DNA of 64,000 nt from Patiria miniata. Its lineage: Eukaryota; Echinodermata; Asteroidea; Valvatida; Asterinidae. Both the position numbers and the translations under genes were made by a program. The stretch covers positions 12,971,176 to 13,035,175 of the forward strand of contig NW_024037056.1 in the NCBI RefSeq assembly GCF_015706575.1. Reading direction: 5' to 3'. Positions 13,343-25,667 of this stretch are shown here, one piece after another. Below the pieces are notes generated by a model that made no database searches, was not told the DNA's origin, and saw only the letters and a program-made list of their open reading frames with translations. Position 1 is the stretch's first letter. Each line of letters starts with the position of its first letter.

Positions 13343-15495
13343 ATATTGATAGTTAAAAGTGTACCCCGCATGTTGTAACATCTAGCTTTACATTTTGTCT
13401 CTCTTTCAAGTCCTGGTAAAAGTTGCCCGGTTTAATATGCACAATTTATGCACATCCTCCGGATTGCCTCAAACCGATTACATGAGCTGTCCATAATTTC
13501 ATCAGGATTTTTCAGCCGCCAATTGGGCGCGTGGATACCACGCGCGGGATATGAGTTCTGTCAAACTGCGGGTTACCACGCGGTCAACCGCCACAAAGTT
13601 TAATACACAAATTCCCCACGAATGTCGTAATGTAATCACAGACATTCGATTTTGATGAAGTCTGCTCGTGATGATGCATGAGCCGTTCAAGGTGAATGCC
13701 TGCTGTTAGGATTTGATGAAAGCCCTCATTTCGGCTGTGGATGTATTTTTTTTGCTTGGGTTGAGTTACGTTTTGTGCTTGTTAAGTGATTATTTGATGT
13801 AGGACCTATAGGTATATTTACGTAGGCTTACCTGTAGAGGAATATGTTTTTTTTGATAGATGTACAGTATAAAGAGGGCTTCAAATAAATATTATAATCG
13901 ACCAGCTTTGGGCTTTGATATCGTTTAGATTCCTTAAAAACAAACCTAAACAGTATTCGTATACAATATAGAATACCAATTTGAAGCCAAAATTCATCAT
14001 ATCTTGTAAGGACTGGAAGCAGAATGCAAGTTTGGCACTCTATGTCCAAACCCTTTAATTCAATCTTATATTGACATGTTATTGAACAACCTTCACAAGT
14101 ACCAGTTTGCCCCACAACAAATTGAAAAGAGACTGTACTTTTCTCGAGGCCTAACAAATTCCACCTCACCTCGGTCCATTAAAGCTCTCTTTATAGATGC
14201 ACCCGTTTGCCCGGATGCCCCCTTCACGCGTGACCCAGGGGGTCTGAGATAACGCAGGGGGTCTTGGATCCCCCCACCGGCGACGTTTTTATTAAGCTTT
14301 CCTCTGTCTCATCAGACCGACGGTGGGGTGGGCTGTGTTTGGGGAATTGTCCAACTGAACCTCAGGTGGACAGGTGAATTCGGATTTGCCGCCCGTCAAA
14401 AACTGTTCCCCACGTCCTTTCTGTTCTCGCTCAACTGCAAGAGGTGTTAAGGTTACCCTCGTGTATATCCTCCAAGTGCACCCATCACTCTTCGGACTTG
14501 AATCAGACCGTATATACATCAGCTCGTCTATACATATACATGCACATCCAACTATTGTGCTGAAATGCTAGTTGCTATCTTGTTTAAGCCTTTAACCAAG
14601 ACTACTCGAAGTCATTTGTTCTTGTCGAGGTTATACCATACTAAGAATGTCCATCGAAACCAACACCATTTAATTTTGTATAGAAACATTTTATGAGCAG
14701 AAAATTCATCAGTGAAATGATAACAGTTCTTGAAGAACAGTTGAGTGATCATTTACATTGACCAGCTTCCATCACCAAATTCACAACCCTAAAATGAGAA
14801 AAACGGTGGTCCATTGTGCCCCAAATTCTTTCTAGTGAAGACACATTCATTTCTTAAAACATTTGCTCTTCAGTGTCCTTTTCGGCCCTGGAACACTTTC
14901 GGATTGGAGATCGAGATAAAGCACTCATCAGCGTAGGACAAACATTTTGTTCTGTAATTTTAGAGTTATGCACTCTGCATCCTGCATTCTTAAATTTTAC
15001 AGCCACAAATCCTGACTTAAGTCAAGGCTTCGTATATTATTAGTGTTGGCGAACAGTGACACTGAATGTGCTAACCACGAAACCCTTGAGTGTTAACATC
15101 CCAGTTGAAAGGAAGAGGGGAGGCTTGTGGTTATCAACCGCCTGTAATTTAATTTCATATCTGACAGCTTCCATTTTTGTCCTCACACCCCAAAGTGCAT
15201 TGGTTGAAACAGTGTGTGGGACGCTGCCCCCGTTCGGATCCGGTTGGGGCATTATCCGAGGCCAGGGTTAATGTTTGAGTGGGTGCTGGAAATTATTAAT
15301 GCTTCCATGAGTCGAAAGCTATCTCAGTCTGGCAAACCTGAGTCTCCAAGCAGGTTGATCCTGTTGCAACACTAATAATATACGTACACTTGACGTTAAA
15401 TTCAACACCTTACCTATATGATCTCTATTAGTATTATTCGTGTGCTCTAATGTATACTTTTGAAGAAGAAAAAAAAACACTCTGTCTGAACATAA
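13343..15495. other. No gene seen
   Basis: No exon-like signal. A G/C-rich patch at 14200-14290 with two GGGGGTCT blocks is not explained. Confidence 0.55.
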
Positions 15496-16045
15496 AATCT
15501 TTGTGTGTGTGTAAGGAACACAGATATCCATAATTACGAGACTAGGTCATCAAATAAGCTTCATCTCAATAAAGTTAGAGCATCCCTACACCTTTCAACT
15601 GTTAGACACCAGGGACTCCTCCTTTGGAACAAAATTCTATCTTCCTGCACGATGACGTCATTTAGAGCAAATGTATTTAAAAAACTTCTTCTGATTGCGG
15701 TTAATGTTAATGATGATTAAGAGCACGATTATGACTTTAATTGCCAAACAAAGTCGTTAATAACACATTCAAAGTTAAGGATGGTAATTTGGAACATGTA
15801 ATTTTAAGCTCATGAATTCATGACTGTAATTTATTATTAATATCTACGTTTGGTTTTTCATGAATTGTACATGTATTCTTTGTGAATTGTACATGTATTC
15901 TTTGTGAAGGGGGCAGACCCAGTACAAGCTTCGGCTTCCTGTCGGACCTCCCCATACTATTATTTCAAGTGCCGTTAAAGTTTTTCCTCACGTATTTAAG
16001 AATGGAAATAAACCTGAAACTTGAAACCTGAAACCTGAAAACATG
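15496..16045 (+). mobile_element. 3' end of a CR1/L2/Jockey-like LINE, 5' truncated
   Basis: An open frame to 15720 encodes the typical C-terminal tail after reverse transcriptase: HNYETRSSNKLHLNKVRA, then VRHQGLLLWNKI and FRANVFKKLLL. Related LINEs end with xYxTRSx(n)R and QGPxxWNSLP motifs. A 3' UTR of about 300 bp follows, with CTTCGGCTTCCTGTCGGACC, GGAAATAAACCTGAAAC and a short GAAACCT tandem tail at 16015-16038. The reverse transcriptase and endonuclease are absent, as usual for a 5'-truncated copy. Confidence 0.8.
15861..15904 (+). repeat. 22-bp tandem duplication in LINE 3' UTR
   Basis: TGAATTGTACATGTATTCTT plus TG occurs twice in a row within the LINE tail. Confidence 0.9.
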
Positions 16046-16854
16046 TGGGGATATACAAGTGCCAGAGTTCATGTATTAAAGTACCTGAGACTTGCTAAGG
16101 GCTCCACGGCAAATCATTGTTGTGTAACTTGTGTCATGTTTCTCGAAAGTGGAGCTGATAATCTTGACTTCTCATTTCAAAACCGAAAGATTTATGAGTA
16201 ACCTATTAATTGCTAGAATGTTTGTTTAACATCATTTGGGTTGGGTATGACAGGTGTTATGGTTGTTTTGGTCACAGCATGATAGGATCACAACGAGTTG
16301 AGAGACGCAAAATGAATATGGAATGGGAATGGTGGACACATGGTAAGGAAGTTTCGATTGATAATTCATGGCATGTATCGATGCAGTCAAAAACAAAATT
16401 TGTTTTGATGCCAGGGATTCTATTTTTATCGTGGGATTCGTCGTTTACGGAAAGACTTGGCACGAAGAAGATCAATAAAAACCGAGCAAAGTTTGTGTAA
16501 ACAGGCATCATGCCAGTTTGAAAAGCATGACGCATCAGTTGTAGAACTCTCGAAATCAAATTGGTCTTTGAGAATTTGTTGAGTTTGAGTCAGGTTCCTG
16601 AAAGAGTGTTTTTTAAATAAAGAGGTGGAAAAGAAAGTTGGGATAAAAATAATATGGTCTCTGCGCGTGGTTGACAAAACAACATTGCTCTAGAATTGGA
16701 AGGCAAGTGGAATCGTGTTGGAGAGATTCATCGAGGTTCTCATGAATTCTGAGTATGACGGATGGTGGAATTTGCGTCTTGGAACTTGATACTTCTGATC
16801 CCGCTTGAGCAAGATTGTGATTTTTTGTTTTGTCAAAGCATGGTACAGCATGTA
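16046..16854. other. No gene seen
   Basis: Four overlapping short frames on both strands at 16210-16680 share no motif and are taken as chance. Confidence 0.55.
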
Positions 16855-17345
16855 TACAGCAAGCCTTTCTTTGGGTTACCCTTTGTTCATAAGGGTTACC
16901 CTTTAAATTTGTTCGTAAGGGTAACCCTTTGCCCACGAGGGTACCCCTTTGTTCATAAGGATTTACCCATTGTTCATCACCAAAACCTTGCATTGCTTTG
17001 AACTCCCGTTAAGCATTTACTATCCAGTCTGAATGTACTGTGAGCGATCACTATCCAACCATGATTTTTGGGGGGTCAAAGTCTGTCTATACAATTCTTT
17101 GTATGGTTACCTTTTGTTCATAACCAAAACCTTGCATTGCTTTGAACTCCCATTAAACATTTATTATCAAATATCATTTATAATGTGCTGTGAGAGATCA
17201 CTATCCAGCATGATTTTTTCTTATGTCAAAGTCTCCCTACACAGCAAGCCTTTCTTTATAAGGGTAACCCTTTGTTCATAACCAAAACCTTGCATTTGCT
17301 TTGAACTCCCGTTATCCAGTATCATTTATATGTACATGTACTGTG
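16855..17345 (+). repeat. Three ~150-bp tandem units with nested GGGTTACCCTTTGTTCATAA repeats
   Basis: CCAAAACCTTGCATTGCTTT, GAACTCCCGTTA occurs near 16980, 17120 and 17281, each followed by CTGTGAGAGATCACTATCC. The first unit also holds four or five copies of a roughly 24-bp GGGTAACCCTTTG.. motif. The pattern is satellite-like. Confidence 0.85.
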
Positions 17346-19302
17346 AGAGATCATTCGAAACGTGATCTACGTGCACTGTCTATACCATACGTTCCATGTT
17401 CCTTCCCACATCGGAAACACTGCTATTCCATAACAGCCATTTCCGGCAATTCAATGTACTGTTTACTGCATTCCGTCACGTATTTCTGGTCCCGCATTAA
17501 AGTTGGAATTGGTGAATGCTGTAAGGGTAATCTTTGACATCTGGTGAAGTTGTTTATCTCGCACGTGTTGATATGGTTCAGTTGGAACGAAAGAGGAAGC
17601 ATTTATCGTGGGGCATTGGCGTAGGAAGCGACGCGCTTCAAGTTTATGGTCGAAGAAACGAAGGCCATACGGTCGAGATTATGCGGATGCATGTTTGGTA
17701 TTGCGCGATGTGTAGTTCTTATATCTCGAAGAATGTTGGCTCTGATTTTGTCATTGGGATATGCGCACGTGGAAACTTGTTGATAACCCATTACGTGTGA
17801 GCTAGGATTACGTGTGAAGGCGGAGTTGGTAAGGAATATACGATATTCGTTTATCAACAGAGCTGACATTTTATTGTATTCAAACGGGGTCTACCCGATG
17901 TTCCCCAATGTTCCCGAATATAAGTTCCCCCAAATCCTTAGGGTTAGGGTTAGGGCAAGTTAGATGTTAGGGCTAGGGTTAGAGTTTGGGAACACAGGCA
18001 TTGGAACATAGGTATGCACCCTATTCAAACTATTATGAAAGCACAGCTTATGTACTTCCGCCTGAACGATCAAGGAACTTATCCAAATCCTTCTCTTCTG
18101 TGCCTCAAAAGCGTTCAGGAATTTGACTCCATTCTGTCAGCACTTGCCTTTTAGTCCCGCACCCAACGAATTCAGCAATTCATATTTTTAATCACCGATC
18201 CGAATAAAAAGGCTCGTGCATGCATAAAAAGTCACCCACAACAATAAACTGGCTTTAGACCGTAGTAAAGAAAAGCCCCACAATCCTGCCAGGCAACCGT
18301 GAAAATGAGCATTCCTGGGCTGATCATGCGGCACAATGACATCCGAGGCCAGGGCCAGGGAGACAGCCACTGTTGCGTGTAATTTGAGACCTACGTGTAC
18401 AGAATCTGATATCATCTGATCTCGGGTGGTTATTATTTGTAAATATACCGAACAGAAGCCGTGAATTTCGGAGGCGGAGCTACGCTAAGGTAGCTGGAAA
18501 TTGTTCCATTGGTACATAAGTGCACGTCACACCTAGCCTACGGGCTAATCGCCAAGTCACACTAGTCTAATTTCGCAGCCAACTTGGAAAGAACCGAATG
18601 CAATGCACGGTAATAGAACTTATAGGTGGAACAAAGCACATTTACCTAAAAGAAAAAGGTTATGGAATTTCCTTAGAATATTAAATGAAACTGTTTCTTC
18701 TTGGCGATTGCCTGGGACCAGTTGCTTGTACATTTACATTGGCTCATGCACGTTCTTGATCTTTGCCTCATGAGACATGTAGCACAAAGTAACCGTGTTA
18801 CTGAAATTGGAATTATAATTGACACACTGTATCAAGCAGATTTAGATATGTACACCAGATTGTTAATACCACTAATGTTTTGCAAAGGTATAGGGTGGCG
18901 GAGAGCGGCTTGAATAATTATAAGGCAATGTCATTTTCAGTCAAATTATTGCAAATTAACGCACGCAAAGATGTCTTGATAATGTAAACTGCATATACAT
19001 GTACATCACAACCTTTTTTGGCAACCACATTGAATGCATATAGAACAGATGTTATTGACACAGAATACATTTTCTTTATTGTTGTAAAGCTATCCGCAAT
19101 TCGTTTCAAAGAGATGCCAATTTACTTCACAAACCGCAGTCACCTCGGCCTACATGATAATGAATAAGCACAATTAGTGTTCAATGTTGTCAGCCTTGAT
19201 TTGTGTTGAACGAGTACGGCAGATTTGTGTCTTTGATGATGAAGCATGTCATTTGGCACACAGGCAGAGTAAATTCAAGAGAAAGACATTTGACTATAGT
19301 GC
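17346..19302. other. No gene seen
   Basis: Contains only the TTAGGG tract. The 88-codon frames on both strands at 17534-17869 mirror each other and are treated as chance. Confidence 0.55.
17935..17990 (+). repeat. Interstitial telomere-like TTAGGG tract
   Basis: CTTAGGGTTAGGGTTAGGGC, then TTAGGGCTAGGGTTAG. Short and degenerate. Confidence 0.7.
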
Positions 19303-19432
19303 CATCACAGATTTGTCTTTTGAAAAAAAAATAGGTAGAATAACAAGCAATGGAAGTCATTTTTTTAACATTCTGAAAATAGCTTGTTTAATATTCTACC
19401 AATATTTTTTTTCAAAGGACACATCTGCGATG
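19303..19432. mobile_element. Foldback element with roughly 45-bp arms
   Basis: The left arm has CATCACAGATTTGTC, TTTTGAAAAAAAAATA, GGTAGAATA and ACAAGC. The right arm carries their reverse complements (GCTTGT, TATTCTACC, AATATTTTTTTTCAAA and GACACATCTGCGATG). The centre is about 35 bp. Transcribed, it would form a long hairpin. Confidence 0.78.
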
Positions 19433-20647
19433 AACCTATAGCCAAATATCTTTCTTAAGACAATAAGACATTTTCTGACTATGTGCCAAATGCCATGCTT
19501 GTATCAAATCTAAGTCACAATTCCCCCGAATAAATCCCCTATCTGCCCCACTAGACCCCTTGAAATGTACAGTAACCCTGCACCACAAGTTCAGGTTGTA
19601 ACTCATAAACACCACAACGCTAGCGTGCAGATATTTCCGTGAGATATGAAGCTATTAAAAAGAGACATCTCCTTCACTGGCTCAGGATGCGCATCGGTGC
19701 CTGTCACTTATCACAGCCAGTGTTTGCACCGGGGGAAGGATAATGCTTGGTCACACACTGAGTGACAGAATGGACAAATGAAACGTAAACCCAGAGAATT
19801 TGATTGCACGTGTTTATTTGGCCGGCGATATAATTGATGTGTAATGGATTTCAACGGCTGTTGAATGTCGTGATGTTTATTTGAGAACATGCTTTTCTCA
19901 CATTAAAAGAGACTGCCTTGCACTGTACCGTGGAATTGGCCATGGGTGATAAATCTATGATGATACCTTTCAGTGATATCAAACAATATTTTTACACTGA
20001 AATTTTTATTGTCTTCAAAATGGGTTTGGGAGTTTGGTTGGAATTTATACAATATATTGTTTTTTTCCTTTGAGAGTTATGTGAAGTTCTGAAAAGGACC
20101 AGTTTTTATTCCTATACCTCTGTGGTTAGCTCGACGTTTCGAACTGCTTGCTTTGTTCGTATTTGAGAGATTCGCCGTTTAACGGTACAAGAATGCAAGT
20201 CGTACATCATACATACTTTTCGAGAGGAAATCTGCCTCTTTTGATATATGGTCTAAAGTCACACTTCCTTGTGCTTTCTTCAACACCCGAGGGACTCGCA
20301 ATGTAAACAGCTTGGAGATTGTCAAAAGATGCTGCCATGTTAGTCACGTTCCCCTGGGCATGTCTGGCATTAATGAGACAGATTTGGATGAGTCACGGGT
20401 ACCAGTCTAGTAGACCTACTGAGGCAAGCACTCCATCTTATTCCGATGCTGAAGATGGATATATGCATGCGTCTTCAAATTTGATACGGTTTGATGCAAG
20501 TGTCAGTTGGACCCTTGTAGTCGTTTCAAGCATCTTAACTGACGTACAGGAATCAAAATGTCATGGTCTGTGGTAGGATTTCTTGTCTTGTCTAAGACCA
20601 CATTGATCACAATACAGAAATGAAGGCAGGGATGTAGTCGAGTCTTT
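19433..20647. other. No gene seen
   Basis: Unique AT-rich DNA without a supported exon or repeat. Confidence 0.6.
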
Positions 20648-20822
20648 CACGTCAATCACAAGTCCATCACAAGACTATCACAAGTCCTACAGTCCTAATT
20701 CAACCCGCAGGCTATTCAATTGAGCTTTGACGAAGGCATTCCTTTTTGTTCATCCACCGTTTCTTGTCACTGGACTTGTGATTTACTTGTGACTGGACTT
20801 GGGATGGACTTGAGATGTTTTC
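20648..20822. mobile_element. Foldback element with CACAAGTC sub-repeats, copy 1
   Basis: The left side has several tandem variants of TCACAAGTC and the right side has the inverse GACTTGTGA, GACTTGGGA and GACTTGAGA. The central part is unrelated single-copy DNA. The same design occurs at 36915-37075 and 49215-49435. Confidence 0.75.
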
Positions 20823-22308
20823 GACTTCATCCCAAGTTGAAGGGCTCCACAAACAAACAAAACACTTCACCATAACGATACTTTTTTTTGAGAAGCGGCG
20901 TGTTCTTCCCATAGACTTCGTTTTTAAGATGTCTATGTTTTTCCCCTGTTTCTTACTAGACAAGGGCGCCACACACTTATTCTATTGTAACATGACAAGT
21001 GCAGGAACGGCGAAGCTGATTCGAGTCTTTTCATCAGCTTTTTTTTTTTTTTAAGATATGGCAGACAAAAAGGAGGGCGCTGTTGTTTAGTTGGATAAAT
21101 GTGAATAAATACAAAAGTGTTCACCCAAACCAAACAAGTTTGGGTGAACCTTAATTCATATGGCTAATTCGATGGGAATGATTCTCCCACTACGTTGAAA
21201 TCTTCCAGAAAAGCTGTCACATCTTGAACATGGCAGCGCCGTGGTGTCCACTCGATCGGCGCCAAAACCGCTTGAAGTGTTACGCTCGGGCGTGATTCAA
21301 AGCGCTTTACCCTTTTGCATTCAACGTGCGTTTGAGATACGTGCGAAAGTCATCGGTCGCAATGTCGACCGGATGATTCTGCGATTGCTCCGCGTGATAA
21401 GATCAAGCGATTAGCACGGCGTAATTTGTATTTCCCTAATTAATTTCGAAAGTTCATGATGGAACGAGTTGCCAAAATGGCAGGTGTCCATCATAGTCAC
21501 CCGTTGACAAGCGCCTATTGCCTGCTGACATAAGGAAAATAACAGCATTCGTGTTATCATGGCAGTTACACTACTGCTTAACTTTCAATTCTACATATGA
21601 CAATGAAGTTTACAGTAAAACGCATTTTGTGCAGCTTTTCTTTCGACTTTTGTTAATATAGAATTGGACACCCCTATAGGCCTATAGTAAAAAAATTTGA
21701 AAAGCATCTTTTTACGACTCGTAATTTTCTGTTTTCAATGCACTATGTTGCTCGTTGAAAATTGTGATGTATAAAATTTTTCTCATTGACTGGCTGTCAT
21801 GAACGTAATCAATAAAGGAGCACCAAAAAATAAAAACAAAATAGGATCAACCGTAAGAACGATTTATTATTGTTTGGTTGTCGTGTACTAAAATATCAAC
21901 TAAGGAACACCGAAAAGAAATATTCGATTTTAGAAAATGTATTGATATATTCCAGAAAAAATTATAATTTGGATGCTTAAGTTGCTGAAACGATGATTTT
22001 AATGCCGATTAAATTACCTTCGCCACTTAATAGTTAATAGGGCAATCAGCATCTTCACCCAAAAACAAAAACTGCCCAAAAATACCCTTACAATTGGCAA
22101 TACGAGTATTGGAGAATAAATGATTAAGACACAAAGATGTATTCCACGGATCTCATAAAGAAATTACCACTTGGGCCCTTTAAATTTAAATGTTCTGGAG
22201 ATTTGCATCATTCTGGTTCGAAGCTCTTTGCCTGCAACTCAGCAGGGAGTCCTCGGTCAGACAATCTCGTCATGTCATGTCGCTGGGAAACGGAGGAGAG
22301 AGTTGTCC
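20823..22308. other. No gene seen; hairpin at 21119
   Basis: A T run at 21040-21052 and the hairpin at 21119 are the only structures. A G+C-richer, CpG-containing stretch at 21230-21420 has no open frame. Confidence 0.55.
21119..21149. repeat. Perfect 12-bp hairpin, 7-base loop
   Basis: GTTCACCCAAAC and GTTTGGGTGAAC enclose CAAACAA. No T run follows, so it is not taken as a terminator. Confidence 0.9.
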
Positions 22309-23590
22309 CTCAAGGGATGGCTTTTACCCCTAATCCATTTAGGCGTGGACAAGGAGGCCCTGTACGTGAACTGATTATCAAATTTGCAGGTAAAGTGCTG
22401 ATGAGCGGAGCCGGCTGTGCGGCCGTGGTATAACACGGTTACTTCTCTTAATAGTACATAGTAGACAGATGCATAGCATAGGTAATCTGCTCCATCACAA
22501 TGTGAGAGTCCCGTATAGGATTTCTGTAATTCAATGCTTAGTGCATATCTCAACTGCGAGAGAGCTCGAGTGTCTCCTTTCCGAGCTAGGGGAAACCAAG
22601 ATATTTTTTTTAAAACCGTTATAAGTATTTTGTTTTTGCTAAAAGAGGTTGGTGAAAAGGTCAAGTAATACTATATTTTACGTTAAATGTGGTGAAATTG
22701 CCTCTATTGGTATGACATTTGATTAGAATTTTACCGACTTTTGGAACGATTCGCCCAAAAGTGTAAGTAGTTCTATTTTGATAAATTTTGGGTAAGAAAG
22801 TAAGCTGGAAAGTTAAATTCACTGTTAAAACTAAACTAAACTCGCTAAAAATGCTTAGCAATATTTTTGTACCTTACATTTTGGTATACAATTACATCAC
22901 TTGTCACTCGACAGTGCTTTTGATTTCAATTTTATCGACTTTTGGGAACTCAAGGGATGGCTTTTACCCCTAATCCATTTAGGCGTGGACAAGGAGGCCC
23001 TGTACGTGAACTGATTATCAAATTTGCAGGTAAAGTGCTGATGAGCGGAGCCGGCTGTGCGGCCGTGGTATAACACGGTTACTTCTCTTAATAGTACATA
23101 GTAGACAGATGCATAGCATAGGTAATCTGCTCCATCACAATGTGAGAGTCCCGTATAGGATTTCTGTAATTCAATGCTTAGTGCATATCTCAACTGCGAG
23201 AGAGCTCGAGTGTCTCCTTTCCGAGCTAGGGGAAACCAAGATATTTTTTTTAAAACCGTTATAAGTATTTTGTTTTTGCTAAAAGAGGTTGGTGAAAAGG
23301 TCAAGTAATACTATATTTTACGTTAAATGTGGTGAAATTGCCTCTATTGGTATGACATTTGATTAGAATTTTACCGACTTTTGGAACGATTCGCCCAAAA
23401 GTGTAAGTAGTTCTATTTTGATAAATTTTGGGTAAGAAAGTAAGCTGGAAAGTTAAATTCACTGTTAAAACTAAACTAAACTCGCTAAAAATGCTTAGCA
23501 ATATTTTTGTACCTTACATTTTGGTATACAATTACATCACTTGTCACTCGACAGTGCTTTTGATTTCAATTTTATCGACTTTTGGGAACT
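22309..23590 (+). repeat. Perfect tandem duplication, 640-bp unit
   Basis: Bases 22309-22950 equal 22949-23590 in my line-by-line reading, giving a 640-bp unit with a 2-bp overlap (CT) at the junction. I saw no difference between copies. No gene is evident inside. The paired open frames here are the same non-coding sequence read twice. Perfect identity means a very recent duplication, gene conversion or an assembly artefact. Confidence 0.95.
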
Positions 23591-23830
23591 ATTTGCCCAA
23601 AAATATAAGCAGTTGATATTTCGACAAAAGTTGGGCAAGCAGTTGAGCAATTTGCCCAGTTTGTACATGTGTATACGCCAGATGTTTATAACATGGTTGA
23701 CATGTATTTGGAACGAAAAACTTGCAAAGTTCCATCTAGATACTGCACTCTTGAAATTGAACATAGTGCCCAAAATGTTAATTCACTTTTAAACACAAGT
23801 GAACAAACAAAAAAACAGTTCAAGAATCGT
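22700..23830 (+). repeat. Older diverged repeats with GCCCAAAA / TTGGGCAA motifs
   Basis: The block at about 22714-22800 (TTTTACCGACTTTTGGAACG, then TTCGCCCAAAAGTGTAAGTAG) is clearly related to 23556-23650 (TTTTATCGACTTTTGGGAAC, then TTTGCCCAAAAATATAAGCAG). Removing the young 640-bp duplication leaves the two about 200 bp apart, so an old short tandem repeat lies under the new one. Confidence 0.7.
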
Positions 23831-25487
23831 TACTGTTCCCAGGCCATCAACAAAAGGTCAAAGGTCAACTAGCCGGGGGGGGCCTGAGGGGAACGGTCAT
23901 CTTCCCTAACGTGCATTCCCTACTTCCGTTTGACCCGTTGCCTGAAGTTAAAAAAAAGCAGTACGAAATTTCCTCTTTTAATTTGTAGGTTTCCGGCTCA
24001 TCGTTAATCACCTGGACATCTACCTACGGTGTGGTGTGTTGGACTTCGAGTTTTATGACAAATCGGTGCTTTTATATACCGTATAGGCAAAAAATGAAGG
24101 GTGGAAATTTTGTTTGCATATACCTTTTTTTGAATTTTAGCCTACACATTTTTGTACATCTTGATGGTCACTTGAACATGTAATTGCCACTGTTATCAAT
24201 TTTGATTGACAAAATAATTATTATTAATCATTCATTCGAGTTATAATTATTCATGCTGAAAATAAACATTATAGGTACTTAGTGTTTAAATAAAATTAAC
24301 AAATTGTGCAAGAGGAAACAGTTGAAAAATATTGATGGGTAACTTTGTTTAAGATGAGTTCTAAATGGTTCGACCTATTTCGTTGTTTTCCCACTGCGGC
24401 CCTGTGGCCGTACAGACGCGCGTACTCTTTTTTCCCCTTTTTTTTGCATCTTTTACCACAGTGGCCATTAACACTTGATGAGAGTTTAGACCTGTTTGCA
24501 AACCATCCACCAAAGTGTTGTTTACAACTGTGATTTGTGTTGGTAATACTGCCCAGTGTATTTGCAGCGTCTTGAGAATGTGTGGTGGAGTTGTGTATGT
24601 GTACTTAGCACGGAAAACGCGATTGAAGGAGCACTCATGAAATTGGCCTTTTGGGGCTCAAAAGTGTGTTTACCACGAAATGGTATCAGTGTGGGAAAGA
24701 TATTTTTAAAGCACAAAACGAACGTTCACACAAAATGTTGAACATTTGCGGCTTGCAAGTAATTTTCGCGCGAAGCATCCCCCAAAATCCTTAATTTTGG
24801 CAACCTTCGGATGAATGTTTGTTAACCCTGTTGGCCCTTTAGAACACAGCTCGAACTATTTCCAACTGGACAAGTGTTTCGAACGCCCGTATTTACCAAT
24901 ATGCGTGGGTGGTGTAAACGCACCACAATACCCGCTTGAGACATCTCCACATGAATTCCTTTTTATAGTACACTTTGCATCGCACCGTTCCTTTAAAATG
25001 TCACTGTGAAGTTCAAACTGGGTTGATCCCCTCCACGGTCGACGGAGTGGAATGGCCGCTCATTCACACCCGACTTGATGTGCATGTCATGAACTGAAGG
25101 CGTGTGAAATTCCTGTCCGGCCGGTAGGTCACGTACATCGGTACGTTCCATCCTGATTAAGGTATAGACGGTAAGGCTGGTAAACTGGGACGAATATTCA
25201 CCTTGTGTGGGTTATGGTTAAGGAACCCCCCTCATGCGGGACTTGTGTTCGATCAAGATTACGTCCAGACGGCTACCCTACCTTTACCAGTTCAGACGGC
25301 TTGCGTCTACCTCAAGCTTCCTTGGATATTAATCTTGTCAAGGGAACAATATGCCATATGTTTCTGGGTATACAAACACTAGAAAACTCCCGTTTGTCGG
25401 TGTTATTTAGTAACTTGACTTCAGTCTATACTTTGAAGATTGTAAACGATGTAATTGTTGAGCTGTAGCAACATGAAACGTACGCCA
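23831..25487. other. No gene seen
   Basis: A short G run with CCTGAGGGG at 23873-23892 resembles the G-rich interiors of the 9.5-kb and 29.7-kb elements, but no ends are visible. Otherwise unique. Confidence 0.5.
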
Positions 25488-25667
25488 ATAGACCTTTATT
25501 ATGCTACCACCATTTCAGTCATGTTTCCTGTATCCAATAACAGTACTGAATGATAATGTTTTTTTGTGCAAAAAGGAACCAGACTGATTTTCCTTCCAGC
25601 CTCGCTTTGGTTACGTTGATTTGAATGGGAAAAATCAAGATAGCCGCGACATGATATTAATGGTTTA
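25488..25667 (+). mobile_element. MITE-like element, copy 2 (ATAGACC TIR)
   Basis: Second copy of the element at 6366-6544, in the same orientation, with the same start (ATAGACCTTTATTATG) and internal blocks. Its right end (CATGATATTAATGGTTTA) has decayed relative to copy 1. Confidence 0.8.

Noticed and set aside
17935-17990. Chromosome end
   Set aside because: The TTAGGG tract is under 60 bp, degenerate and flanked by unique DNA.
22275-23304. Pair of identical 110-130-codon minus frames suggesting a duplicated gene
   Set aside because: They are the same non-coding sequence inside the 640-bp duplication. Their ends differ only by what flanks each copy, and no motif is present.
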